A stretch of DNA of 64,000 bases, from positions 30,878 through 94,877 of the forward strand of contig NZ_JMPP01000013.1 in the NCBI RefSeq assembly GCF_000735435.1, read 5' to 3'. Origin of the DNA: Klebsiella planticola ATCC 33531. Its GTDB lineage: Bacteria; Pseudomonadota; Gammaproteobacteria; Enterobacterales; Enterobacteriaceae. The notes beneath the pieces are model-generated. The model was not told the DNA's origin, did not search any database, and worked only from the letters and a program-made list of their open reading frames with translations. Of this stretch, positions 27,327-34,925 are shown piece after piece; the first letter of the stretch is position 1; each line of letters starts with the position of its first letter. The translations under genes were made by a program, and so were the position numbers.

Positions 27327-28322
27327 TCAGGCGGTTTCGCCAGGGATGAATTCAGGTTGCCAGAGCACCTGTAAAGAGGAGAGATCGTCACCGGCGATCA
27401 GCCGCCGGACCATCTCTGCAATCTGCCGGCCGACGCCCTGACGGGTGGACTGAACCACCGCAGCGACCGGAGTATCGATAATGCTGTCCTGCGGCAATCC
27501 GTCATAAACCACTAATGACACGCGGCTATCGCCGGTCAGGCGACCCAGCTGCGAGAGCGCCATCGCCGCGCCGTCGCCGTGGGTATTGCAGTCAGTGACG
27601 ATCGCCGTCGGCGGCTCCGGCAGGCGCAATAGCTCCAGCGTAGCCTGGTATCCGCCGCGTCGGGTGGGCGACACGCTACGCAGCCAGCTATCGGACAGAC
27701 CCGCTTCACGCAAGGCGTCCAGGTAGCCGTTACGCCGCTGAATGATAAACGCCTGGCTGTTATTTTCCCCCAGCAGGGCGATGCGCCGATGGCCCTGGCT
27801 GATTAAGTGGCGGGTCGCGCGATACGTCCCGGCATAATTATCGAAATCAAACCAGGCGTAGGGCTGCGGCAGGCGGCTGCGACCAAGAGCGAGGAACGGG
27901 AACCCGGAGGAGAGCAACTGCGTCAGACGCGGATCGTCATCCAGCGTGTGCGCCACGATCAGCGCATCGACTCGCCGGCTTTGCACCATGCGCATATAGC
28001 CATGTTTATCCGCCTGCTCATCATCCGCGATCAGCAGCAAATCAATTTCATAACGCGCCAGCTCATGGCTAATCTCTCCGACCATCTCGAGAAACACCGT
28101 GTTATTCAGCGGAGCCGGACGTACGGGGAACACCAGGCCCACGGCATCGATTTTGCCCATTTTAAGACGCCTGGCAAAGGTATTGGGCCGATAGCCGCGG
28201 CGTTTCGCTTCTGCCTCGACGCGGGCTCGCGTCTCCTGCGACACGTCATCATAGCCGTTTAATGCCCGGCTGACGGTGGTGACCGAGATCCCAAGTTCTT
28301 TAGCAATGGCTTTCAGCGACAT
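27327..28322 (-). CDS. rafR: LacI-family repressor of the alpha-galactoside operon
   Basis: A 331-residue LacI/GalR repressor: an N-terminal helix-turn-helix (LKAIAKELGISVTTVSRALN, residues 3-22) with a hinge helix, then a periplasmic-binding-protein-like effector domain. It is encoded just upstream of and co-oriented with the galactosidase gene, with the two operators between, as in the plasmid raf operon. Induction by melibiose or raffinose is inference from context. The operators could also receive readthrough from this gene. Confidence 0.87.
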   Translation of the reverse strand: MSLKAIAKELGISVTTVSRALNGYDDVSQETRARVEAEAKRRGYRPNTFARRLKMGKIDAVGLVFPVRPAPLNNTVFLEMVGEISHELARYEIDLLLIADDEQADKHGYMRMVQSRRVDALIVAHTLDDDPRLTQLLSSGFPFLALGRSRLPQPYAWFDFDNYAGTYRATRHLISQGHRRIALLGENNSQAFIIQRRNGYLDALREAGLSDSWLRSVSPTRRGGYQATLELLRLPEPPTAIVTDCNTHGDGAAMALSQLGRLTGDSRVSLVVYDGLPQDSIIDTPVAAVVQSTRQGVGRQIAEMVRRLIAGDDLSSLQVLWQPEFIPGETA

Positions 28323-28423
28323 ATGTATCCCTGTCTTCGCGGAGAATGCGGCTAGTTTCCCGCAATACGGAGATGGCGTCCAGCAACAGCAACAGCGACG
28401 GCGCCTGTGTCCTCGCCATCCCG

Positions 28424-28972
28424 TTAGTTTTGTTCAGCAACCAGTATCGCCTGAGTATCCGGTTCCAGCGCCTGGAAAACATGTTCCTGATCCGCCGGAT
28501 AGCAGATGTAATCTCCTTCACCCAGCTCTTCCGGTGCTTCGGTCAACCCGACCCGCGCGCGCCCCTGAGTAATAATAATATGCTCAACCGAACCCGGTGG
28601 ATGGGGGTGAGAAATTCGGTCAGCGCCTGGCTGCGTCAGTAATAAATAGATATCGCGGCGGGCACCCGGCGGACAACTCGCCAGCAAAATAGCCTGGTAA
28701 TGGGCCTGTTCGGCCACCACTTTGGTTCCTTCTCCGCGACGCAATACCTGTGTCTTTTGCGCCTGCGGCTCCAGCAGCTGCGCAAAAGGGATATCCAGCG
28801 CGACGCAGAGGGCCCACAGGGTCTCCAGGCTCGGATTACCGTTGCCCGATTCCAGCTGCGATAACGTTGATTTAGCAATACCCGCCCGGCGCGCCACTTC
28901 CGCCAGCGACAGCCCGGTACGTGCACGTTCACGTACCAGACTTTTGGCAATCAGGCTAATTGGCTGTGTCAT
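28424..28972 (-). CDS. XRE-family regulator with C-terminal cupin domain
   Basis: A 182-residue regulator with an N-terminal Cro/CI-type helix-turn-helix (RTGLSLAEVARRAGIAKSTL, about residues 19-38) and a C-terminal cupin_2 domain (about 110-180, SHPHPPGSVEHIIITQGRA). The ATG giving MTQPISLIAK is supported by GGAG six bases upstream. It is divergent from azlCD with palindromes between, so it very likely controls them and itself. The effector is unknown; an amino acid is a reasonable guess. Confidence 0.85.
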   Translation of the reverse strand: MTQPISLIAKSLVRERARTGLSLAEVARRAGIAKSTLSQLESGNGNPSLETLWALCVALDIPFAQLLEPQAQKTQVLRRGEGTKVVAEQAHYQAILLASCPPGARRDIYLLLTQPGADRISHPHPPGSVEHIIITQGRARVGLTEAPEELGEGDYICYPADQEHVFQALEPDTQAILVAEQN

Positions 28973-28995
28973 ACACGGCTCCACGTTTTTTATAT

Positions 28996-29057
28996 CGAAC
29001 GATTCGTTCGTCTTGAAAATCGATACTGATGCGTTCATTATAATGGAAATTCGTTCG
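28996..29057. promoter_or_regulatory. Operators and promoter between the XRE regulator and azlC
   Basis: A perfect palindrome CGAACGATTCGTTCG (28996-29010) and a second copy of ATTCGTTCG (29049-29057) bracket a -10-like TATAAT (29039-29044) on the plus strand. The repeated ATTCGTTCG is probably the regulator's recognition sequence. The -35 is uncertain (TTGAAA at 29013-29018 is 20 bases away). Confidence 0.6.
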
Positions 29058-29072
29058 ATATGGCTAAATAGT

Positions 29073-29732
29073 ATGAAGCAGCACCTCTCCTGTCTCAAAG
29101 CAGACACTATCAAAGCGATAGCGTTAGTGTGCCTGGCAGTCGGCATCGTCGGCATGTCCTACGGTTCGCTGGCGATAGCCTATGGCTTCCCGGTCTGGGT
29201 TCCGTTTGCGCTCTCCCTTTCGGTACTGGCAGGCGCCTCAGAATTTATGTTTATCGGCATTATCGCCAGCGGCGGGAACCCGCTAGCCGCTGCGGCGGCA
29301 GGCCTGCTGGTCAACGCCCGTCATATTCCGTTCGGCGTCACGGTGCGCGACCTGGTCGGCAAACGCGGCGTCAGCCTGCTGGGTTGCCATATTATGAATG
29401 ATGAGAGCGTGGTGTTCGGGCTCTCGCAAAAAACGCCGGAACAGCGTAAAGCCGCCTACTGGCTGTGTGGCCTCGGCGTGGCGATGATCTGGCCCGCAGG
29501 GGCACTGCTCGGCGCCATGGTCGGCAAGCTGTTACCCGACCCGGAAACCATTGGTCTGGATGCGGTATTCCCGGCTATTTTGCTGGCGCTGGTCATTCCG
29601 GCGTTTAAGAATCGCACCACCTTAATTCGCGCCTGCAGCGGCGCGGCGCTATCCCTTGCTACCGTTCCCTTCGCTCCGGTGGGTTTGCCGGTGCTGCTCT
29701 CTCTGTTTGGTTTGATGACGAGGAAAAAATAA
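29073..29732 (+). CDS. azlC: Branched-chain amino acid exporter large subunit, AzlC family
   Basis: A 219-residue membrane protein of the AzlC/YgaZ family with about seven spans. Conserved blocks include YGSLAIAYGFPVWVPFALSLSVLAGASEF-type sequence near the N terminus (AGASEFMFIG) and LVNARHIPFGV. With AzlD it forms a two-component exporter of valine-type amino acids. The start is set after the -10 hexamer; a start 10 codons upstream would overlap the promoter. Joined to azlD by TAATG. Substrate is inferred from family only. Confidence 0.83.
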   Translation: MKQHLSCLKADTIKAIALVCLAVGIVGMSYGSLAIAYGFPVWVPFALSLSVLAGASEFMFIGIIASGGNPLAAAAAGLLVNARHIPFGVTVRDLVGKRGVSLLGCHIMNDESVVFGLSQKTPEQRKAAYWLCGLGVAMIWPAGALLGAMVGKLLPDPETIGLDAVFPAILLALVIPAFKNRTTLIRACSGAALSLATVPFAPVGLPVLLSLFGLMTRKK

Positions 29733-30055
29733 TGGCTGATATCACGCTGTTCATCGTCGGCATGGCGATTTTATCGGCAGGAACCTATTTGATGCGCCTG
29801 GGCGGGGCGAAGCTCGGCAGTCGTTTAGCGCTTTCTGAACGATCTCAGGCGCTGCTTTCCGATGCGGCAACGGTGTTGCTGTTTTCTGTGGCCCTGGCGA
29901 CCACCTTTTATGAAGGTGAACATTTTGCTGGCATGGCACGAGTGCTGGGCGTCGGTTTCGCCGTTTTTCTTGCCTGGCGCAAGATGCCGCTGATCGTGGT
30001 GATTATTTCGGCGGCGGTGGTCACGGCGCTGCTGCGTCTGGCCGGACTTTCGTAG
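29732..30055 (+). CDS. azlD: AzlD-family small exporter subunit
   Basis: A 107-residue membrane protein with about four hydrophobic spans, matching the AzlD/YgaH family in size and in the motif YLMRLGG near residue 19. It always pairs with an AzlC. The start codon shares a base with the azlC stop, so translation is coupled. A REP element follows it. Confidence 0.82.
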   Translation: MADITLFIVGMAILSAGTYLMRLGGAKLGSRLALSERSQALLSDAATVLLFSVALATTFYEGEHFAGMARVLGVGFAVFLAWRKMPLIVVIISAAVVTALLRLAGLS

Positions 30056-30085
30056 GCCGGACAGGCGTAAGCGCTATCCGGCAAT
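30054..30085. repeat. Single REP unit after azlD
   Basis: GGCCGGACAGGCG and CGCTATCCGGC form a REP-type hairpin in the convergent gap between azlD and the P-loop kinase gene. Confidence 0.6.
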
Positions 30086-30096
30086 CAGACGCTCCG

Positions 30097-30651
30097 TCAA
30101 CCTAGCGTCTGCTTAATCCACGCCGATAGCCTGACAATATCCAGCGGTTGCTGTTGATCCACCGTGAAGACCGGGCCAAATCGCATCGGCTCAGCCCGTT
30201 CAGCCAGCAGGGCAAGTTCCGGCAGATATTCTTCTCCGGGGTGTCCCGCGCGGCGCTCCTGCAGGCGCGTGGCATAGCGTGACACGGCAAGCTCAGGGGA
30301 GATTTGATTCCAGATCTCAACCACTTTCTCAACCCCCGCCTGATGCAGCAACCGCTGCAGAGTTTCCCGGGGCTGGAAACCGAACCAGGCGTCGATTAAC
30401 CAGATAACGTTGGCTGGCGAATTCCCGATGATCGACCAGATAACCTCGTAGGCCGCGCATCCCAACTGACGGTTAAAAGGCCGATCGATGTCGGTAAAGC
30501 ACGCCATAAACGGCTCTTTAATCTCATCGATGGTCAGGAGCGGCAGGCCAAAGGTTTGCGATAGCGCCTGGGTTATCGTGCTCTTTCCCGAAGCGGGGAT
30601 GCCGTTAATTAAGATCACGGTTTTACAGCCTGCAGTGAGATGTCTGTTCAT
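30097..30651 (-). CDS. Small P-loop kinase of unknown substrate
   Basis: A 184-residue AAA_33/shikimate-kinase-like P-loop protein. Walker A is GIPASGKST (about 17-25), and VIWLIDAWFGF (about 82-92) may hold the second acidic motif. No lid or substrate motif identifies the acceptor. It is the last gene of the PTS/aldolase operon, overlapping the IIA gene by ATGA, so it should act in the same pathway. It might phosphorylate a sugar or polyol intermediate. A housekeeping or resistance-type phosphotransferase is the alternative. Confidence 0.7.
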   Translation of the reverse strand: MNRHLTAGCKTVILINGIPASGKSTITQALSQTFGLPLLTIDEIKEPFMACFTDIDRPFNRQLGCAAYEVIWSIIGNSPANVIWLIDAWFGFQPRETLQRLLHQAGVEKVVEIWNQISPELAVSRYATRLQERRAGHPGEEYLPELALLAERAEPMRFGPVFTVDQQQPLDIVRLSAWIKQTLG

Positions 30652-31085
30652 AACAACGCAATCACCTCTTCTCTGGTACTGGCGGCGCGAAGCCTGGCCA
30701 TGGTTTCGTTATTGTCCAGCAGCGCAACAATCGCCCGAATTCCCTCTTCAATATGCGCATTACTATCCTGAGCGCCGAACATAATGACGATATCCGCCCT
30801 GTCGCTTCCGGCAAATTGAATCGGTTTATCTAATACCACCAGACTGAAGCAGTTTCGCTTCACCCCGCACTCCGGTCTGGCATGGGGAATGGCAATCCCC
30901 TCTTCGAATACGTAATAAGCTCCATGATTGAGAGTATTATCAATAACCGCTTTACTATAACTCTCAGAGATATACCCGTTCGCCACCAGGGGACTGGCGG
31001 CAAGCTCAATCACCTTGCGCCAGTCAGACTCCATCACGCCGACCTGAATCGCATCGGCCTCAATCAGCAAATCTTTTATGGTCAT
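30648..31085 (-). CDS. PTS system IIA component, fructose/mannitol/ascorbate type
   Basis: A 145-residue single-domain PTS_EIIA_2 protein. The phosphorylated histidine is in EGIAIPHARPE (about residue 67), preceded by the typical NHGAYYVFEEG. It would take phosphate from HPr and pass it to the IIB protein at 33619. GGGAGG lies before the ATG. That IIA, IIB and IIC are separate polypeptides resembles the ascorbate (Ula) system. Confidence 0.88.
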   Translation of the reverse strand: MTIKDLLIEADAIQVGVMESDWRKVIELAASPLVANGYISESYSKAVIDNTLNHGAYYVFEEGIAIPHARPECGVKRNCFSLVVLDKPIQFAGSDRADIVIMFGAQDSNAHIEEGIRAIVALLDNNETMARLRAASTREEVIALL

Positions 31086-31094
31086 TACGCCTCC

Positions 31095-31364
31095 CTAGAT
31101 ATTACGGCGAATAATATTGCGTAACTCATCAATACGAATAAATAGTGCGTCGATATCCTGACGATGTATTTTGCTTTTAGCATACACCGCTAGCGCCCTG
31201 TTATACTTCAGCATCAATGCCTTCTGGATTTCACCATTGCCAGGCTCGCCCTGCAGTTCATTTTCCAGCGTCTTTATTTCCTCAGCCAGCTCACGGGACA
31301 GCCGATCATAATCCTGCGGCGGATGATTCTCTTTTTTCCACAACGCTTTCAGTGATTGAAACAT
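31095..31364 (-). CDS. Orphan 89-residue helical protein
   Basis: I do not recognise this protein. It is charged and predicted helical: LSRELAEEIKTLENELQG and IDALFIRIDELRNIIRRNI have heptad-like hydrophobic spacing, suggesting a short coiled coil. There is no signal peptide or membrane span. GGGAGAAGATT precedes the ATG. It lies 9 bases before the IIA gene inside the operon, so it is probably translated. It could be a small regulator or an enzyme partner; no function can be assigned. Confidence 0.65.
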   Translation of the reverse strand: MFQSLKALWKKENHPPQDYDRLSRELAEEIKTLENELQGEPGNGEIQKALMLKYNRALAVYAKSKIHRQDIDALFIRIDELRNIIRRNI

Positions 31365-31429
31365 AATCTTCTCCCGCCCTGACGGGTGCAGGGCTAACCT
31401 GGTAATAACAATCTATTATTGCGGTTTGA

Positions 31430-32272
31430 CTATTTAAATAATTCCATTTTTTCCATCAGCACCTGCGTGACCGCATTATTGGCGGGAATTAAAAACTTAC
31501 GCACGCTGTCATTAACCTTGCCTTTTTCAAAAGTGGTTTTACATTGGTCAACCCACTGCACGTTCATTTCTGTGCCCACATTGACCTTATTAATCCCTTC
31601 AGTCACCGCTTTACGCATATCCTCATCACTGACGCCGGTACCGCCGTGCAGCACCAGCGGAACGCCCGTAGCCCGGCTAATCTCCTTCAGGCGCTGATGC
31701 TGGATCTGCGCCTTTCCGGTATAAAGGCCGTGCACCGTACCGACGGATACAGCCAGCATGTCAACCTGGGTCTCATTTACAAAGCGCGTGGCGTCTTCGA
31801 CGGTGGTAAAACAGATATCCTCTGCGGCAACGGCTTTACCATCTTCTGAACCCCCGATGGCGCCCAGCTCCCCTTCCACGGTGATATTCCGCGGCCGCGC
31901 CATTTCCACCACAATCCGCGTATTGCCGATATTTTCTTCGAGCCCCAGGTGTGAACCGTCATACATAACCGATGAAAATCCGGCATTCATGGCCGTTTCA
32001 ATCGCGCTAATATCAGAACAGTGATCCAGATGCAGACAGGTTGGCACATTTTCACTTTCCGCCAGTGAGCGAACGGCATCCACCAGTAAACGATAGCCAA
32101 GATATTCCGCCGTACCGGTCGAGATTTGAATCATTAAAGGGCTATTGCTCTTTTGTGCAGCTTTAAAAAAAGCCGGTAGCATTTCAATACAGTGCAAATT
32201 AAATGAGCCAATAGCTTTGTAATTTCGTTGCTGGGCGACTTTCAGAATATCGTTGAAATTATACAGACTCAT
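31430..32272 (-). CDS. Class II ketose-1,6-bisphosphate aldolase
   Basis: A 280-residue zinc aldolase of the FbaA/GatY/KbaY family. Visible motifs are LHLDHCSD (catalytic Asp and zinc His near 80-84), VEGELGAIGG (about 131-140), the zinc His of VGTVHGLY (about 180) and VLHGGTG with the third zinc His (about 208). NVGTEMN is the phosphate/DHAP-site block. It would cleave a ketose 1,6-bisphosphate to DHAP and an aldehyde; tagatose or fructose bisphosphate are likely, but the stereochemistry cannot be read. Its start overlaps the IIC stop by 14 bases. Confidence 0.9.
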   Translation of the reverse strand: MSLYNFNDILKVAQQRNYKAIGSFNLHCIEMLPAFFKAAQKSNSPLMIQISTGTAEYLGYRLLVDAVRSLAESENVPTCLHLDHCSDISAIETAMNAGFSSVMYDGSHLGLEENIGNTRIVVEMARPRNITVEGELGAIGGSEDGKAVAAEDICFTTVEDATRFVNETQVDMLAVSVGTVHGLYTGKAQIQHQRLKEISRATGVPLVLHGGTGVSDEDMRKAVTEGINKVNVGTEMNVQWVDQCKTTFEKGKVNDSVRKFLIPANNAVTQVLMEKMELFK

Positions 32273-33626
32273 GAATATTTTCCCCTTTAGGCTTAGATGA
32301 TGTACCGTTTACGAACCATGCCAGTGCGGCGACAAAAACAATAAACAAGGCGACAAATAACCAGTTATTCTGCAAGGCATGGCCTAATACCAACCCTGAA
32401 CTAATGACATCTGAATCACTGAATGTGACGCCGGTAAAACCGTAGCTTTCAAGCATCGGTACCAGAATGGCAGGCAGGAAAGTAATAAACAGACCGTGAA
32501 CCACGCCGCCAATCATTGCCCCGCGACGCCCCCCCAGCGCATTACCAAAGACGCCCGCCGTACCGCCGGCAAAGAAGTTGGTTAACAGTCCCGGGAGGAT
32601 CATCGCCAGACCAAACATCGGGAAGACCAACATGCCGATGATCGAACCCACGGTAGTCGCCAGGAATCCCACGATGACCGCGTTCGGGGCATAAGGGAAC
32701 AGTACGGGGCAGTCCAGCGCTGGTTTCGCATCCGGAACAATACGCATGGCAATACCGCGAAAAGCCGGGACCAGTTCATTCAGTAATAAGCGCACGCCGC
32801 TGTAGAGGACAAAGACCCCTGCCACAAACTGAACAGACTGCATAAAGGCATACATCATGTAGTTCACGCCGCCGGAAAACTGGGCGATATACTCTGGTCC
32901 GGCCGCCAGCGCCGGAATCAGGTACATGGGGACCATCACCACCGCCATGGCGAGATAGGTATCCTGCAGAAACTTGAAGTTATCAGGCAGTTCAAGATCT
33001 TCAGTGGAACGGGAGCCTTTACCCACCACTTTGGCCACCGCTGCCTGGACTAAATATCCGATGGTGCAAAAATGGCCGAGAGCCACATCGTCAGAATCGG
33101 TAATGCGTCTGACCACCGGCTGCGCTAATGCCGGCATCAGTACCGCCATGACGCCGCCAAAGATACCGCCGGTCAGGATCAGCGGCAGCCCGGTCAGCCC
33201 GGCTTTGTAGCCAATCACCGTGCCAATCGTCGCCATCCACAGCAGCGCCTGCCCGGTGAGGAAGATATATTTCAGCGGCGTCAGGCGGGCGATAATAATG
33301 TTAACGGCAAAGATCACCATCAGCGTCAGCGCCACTTCAGAACCCAGCTCCCGATTCGCCAGACCGGCGATAGCGGCAACATCGGTGATGTATCCTTTCA
33401 TCCCGAAACCGTGGGTGAAGATATCGTTAAGGAAGCTCAGGGTGGCGACAATAATATTAATGCCGGCCATCATAATTAAGAACCCGAGCAGCGTTTTAAA
33501 TGTCCCCTCTACTGTTTTACCCACTGACTTCTTCTGTAAGATCAGACCCAGCATGGCAATAAACGCGATTAATATCGAAGCCTGGCCGAGCAAATCTTTT
33601 ACAATAAACTCGATAAAGCTATTCAT
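32259..33626 (-). CDS. PTS IIC component, ascorbate (UlaA/SgaT) family
   Basis: A 455-residue membrane permease with about 11 spans, homologous to UlaA. Matching blocks are LQKKSVGKTVEGTFKTLLGFLIMMAG-type sequence near residues 30-55 (compare UlaA [20 protein letters not shown]), GHFCTIGYLVQ and PYAPNAVIVGF. UlaA transports L-ascorbate, but the family also includes other sugar permeases. Clustering with an aldolase and a PFK-like kinase, without any Ula lactonase or decarboxylase, argues against ascorbate. It overlaps the IIB gene by 8 bases. Confidence 0.88.
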   Translation of the reverse strand: MNSFIEFIVKDLLGQASILIAFIAMLGLILQKKSVGKTVEGTFKTLLGFLIMMAGINIIVATLSFLNDIFTHGFGMKGYITDVAAIAGLANRELGSEVALTLMVIFAVNIIIARLTPLKYIFLTGQALLWMATIGTVIGYKAGLTGLPLILTGGIFGGVMAVLMPALAQPVVRRITDSDDVALGHFCTIGYLVQAAVAKVVGKGSRSTEDLELPDNFKFLQDTYLAMAVVMVPMYLIPALAAGPEYIAQFSGGVNYMMYAFMQSVQFVAGVFVLYSGVRLLLNELVPAFRGIAMRIVPDAKPALDCPVLFPYAPNAVIVGFLATTVGSIIGMLVFPMFGLAMILPGLLTNFFAGGTAGVFGNALGGRRGAMIGGVVHGLFITFLPAILVPMLESYGFTGVTFSDSDVISSGLVLGHALQNNWLFVALFIVFVAALAWFVNGTSSKPKGENIHESV

Positions 33627-33933
33627 GATCGGCCACCTTCAGATTACGCTCCTTCAGGAATGAGACGATTTTTCGCTCAATTTCATCTTTATCCGTCAGC
33701 TTGTTGAGGACCACCACTCGTTTTATTTCCTCTTCAGTAGCGTCGGCAGTTAATATGTCGGCAAATGTTTTTTGCGTCAGAATAATGTCAGATTTAAATG
33801 CTCCAGCTTCAGATACGGTGGTATGTTCAATATGTGCAGGAATTTCCAGCTTCTTTAATACTGCTTTCGCCGTCATTTCGATGGCAAAGCTTGAACCGAG
33901 GCCGCAGCCACATACGCAAAGAATTTTCAGCAT
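33619..33933 (-). CDS. PTS IIB component, lactose/ascorbate-type P-loop Cys protein
   Basis: A 104-residue PTS_IIB domain. The N-terminal LKILCVCGCGLGSS holds the phosphorylated cysteine, Cys8 by alignment with UlaB (VCGNGQGSS). The P-loop-like CGCGLGSS here is flanked by extra cysteines at 6 and 10. The ATG giving MLKILCVCG has AGGAG seven bases upstream; an earlier start is rejected. Eleven bases separate it from the PFK-like gene. Confidence 0.87.
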   Translation of the reverse strand: MLKILCVCGCGLGSSFAIEMTAKAVLKKLEIPAHIEHTTVSEAGAFKSDIILTQKTFADILTADATEEEIKRVVVLNKLTDKDEIERKIVSFLKERNLKVADHE

Positions 33934-33944
33934 GTAGGGTCTCC

Positions 33945-34925
33945 TCAAATAATATTGAGTTGTTTGGCAAGTTTATAATGATGTCCTTCGATATCTACCA
34001 GACGTTTTTTCATACTGACTAAGTCAATTGGAATAGGTTTATTGCTTGAATTTATAATAATGGCTTTATTTTTCATTCCTGACTGAATACAGCGAACAAC
34101 TTCATTCGCCATGATCGTGCCCTGGTAAATTTCTTCGCAGGTCGGGTCGCCGCTGCGCAGTCCATAGCCGATGATGGTTTTACGGATGCGGACACCGATA
34201 CGTGGCTCAAGCTGCTTGATCATCGTATCGATAGCCCCTTGAAACCCAGGTGAATACTCCCTGGTGTAACCTTCAGAGCAAAGTATCACCACGCTGTTTT
34301 GCTCGCGAAGCTTGCCTCTGACGCGCTCAGCCAGATCCTCTAATGGCATCTGTGCTTCCGGGATCAGCGCAATATCGGCATTACTTTTAATCGCTGACTG
34401 CAGCGTTAGCTCTCCACAATACCCTCCTAATATTTCAACCATAAACACCCGCCCAGGTAATGCCCTGCCGGTATTTCTTAAACGAGAAACCTCCTTGATA
34501 ATTTGTTCGCAGGCTGTAGAAAATCCGATAGTATAATCACTACCGTATACATCGTTATCGATAGTCATCCCGACACCGAAACAGTTAATATCAAATTCGC
34601 TAAGCGTATTAAGGAACTGTAGGCTACCATCACCACCGGCCATAATAAGTACATCAAGGCGCAGTGACTTAATTTTCCTGGCTATAGTTTCATACTCATT
34701 TCTCAGCAATTTGCGAGTGGTTCGGCCGGACGTAATAACAGGCAGTGAACAAATAGAGAAATCGACAAGATCCCGCCAGGCGATGTCCTGGTGATTTTTA
34801 TCGAGCAGCCCAGGTATTCCACCATTAAAAATGGTGATCTCCGCGCTCGCGAGTTTCGCAACCTGAAAAATGAAATTATTAATTCCAGATACATCGCCGC
34901 CGCTAATAACAATACCGATTTTCAT
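33945..34925 (-). CDS. Phosphofructokinase-family sugar-phosphate kinase (PfkA paralog)
   Basis: A 326-residue group A PFK paralog, first in the operon. Kept: ISGGDVSGINN, GGDGS (ATP type, not GGDD of pyrophosphate enzymes), TIDND with the catalytic Asp, GSDYTIGF, an Arg in GRVFMVE matching Arg162, the Glu in CSEGY matching Glu222, and Arg243/Arg252 equivalents. Changed relative to pfkA in this window: MGRYCGD becomes LGGYCGE (Arg171 to Gly, Met169 to Leu) and GHIQRGGSP becomes GYGLRSGDP (His249 to Tyr). These line the sugar-phosphate pocket, so a substrate other than fructose 6-phosphate is likely. Start at MKIGIVISGG. Tagatose 6-phosphate is a guess. Confidence 0.85.
   Translation of the reverse strand: MKIGIVISGGDVSGINNFIFQVAKLASAEITIFNGGIPGLLDKNHQDIAWRDLVDFSICSLPVITSGRTTRKLLRNEYETIARKIKSLRLDVLIMAGGDGSLQFLNTLSEFDINCFGVGMTIDNDVYGSDYTIGFSTACEQIIKEVSRLRNTGRALPGRVFMVEILGGYCGELTLQSAIKSNADIALIPEAQMPLEDLAERVRGKLREQNSVVILCSEGYTREYSPGFQGAIDTMIKQLEPRIGVRIRKTIIGYGLRSGDPTCEEIYQGTIMANEVVRCIQSGMKNKAIIINSSNKPIPIDLVSMKKRLVDIEGHHYKLAKQLNII

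Noticed and set aside
30648..33933. The PTS as the ula ascorbate system
   Set aside because: IIA, IIB and IIC are ascorbate-family, but ulaG, ulaD, ulaE and ulaF are missing; a PFK-like kinase and a bisphosphate aldolase are present instead.
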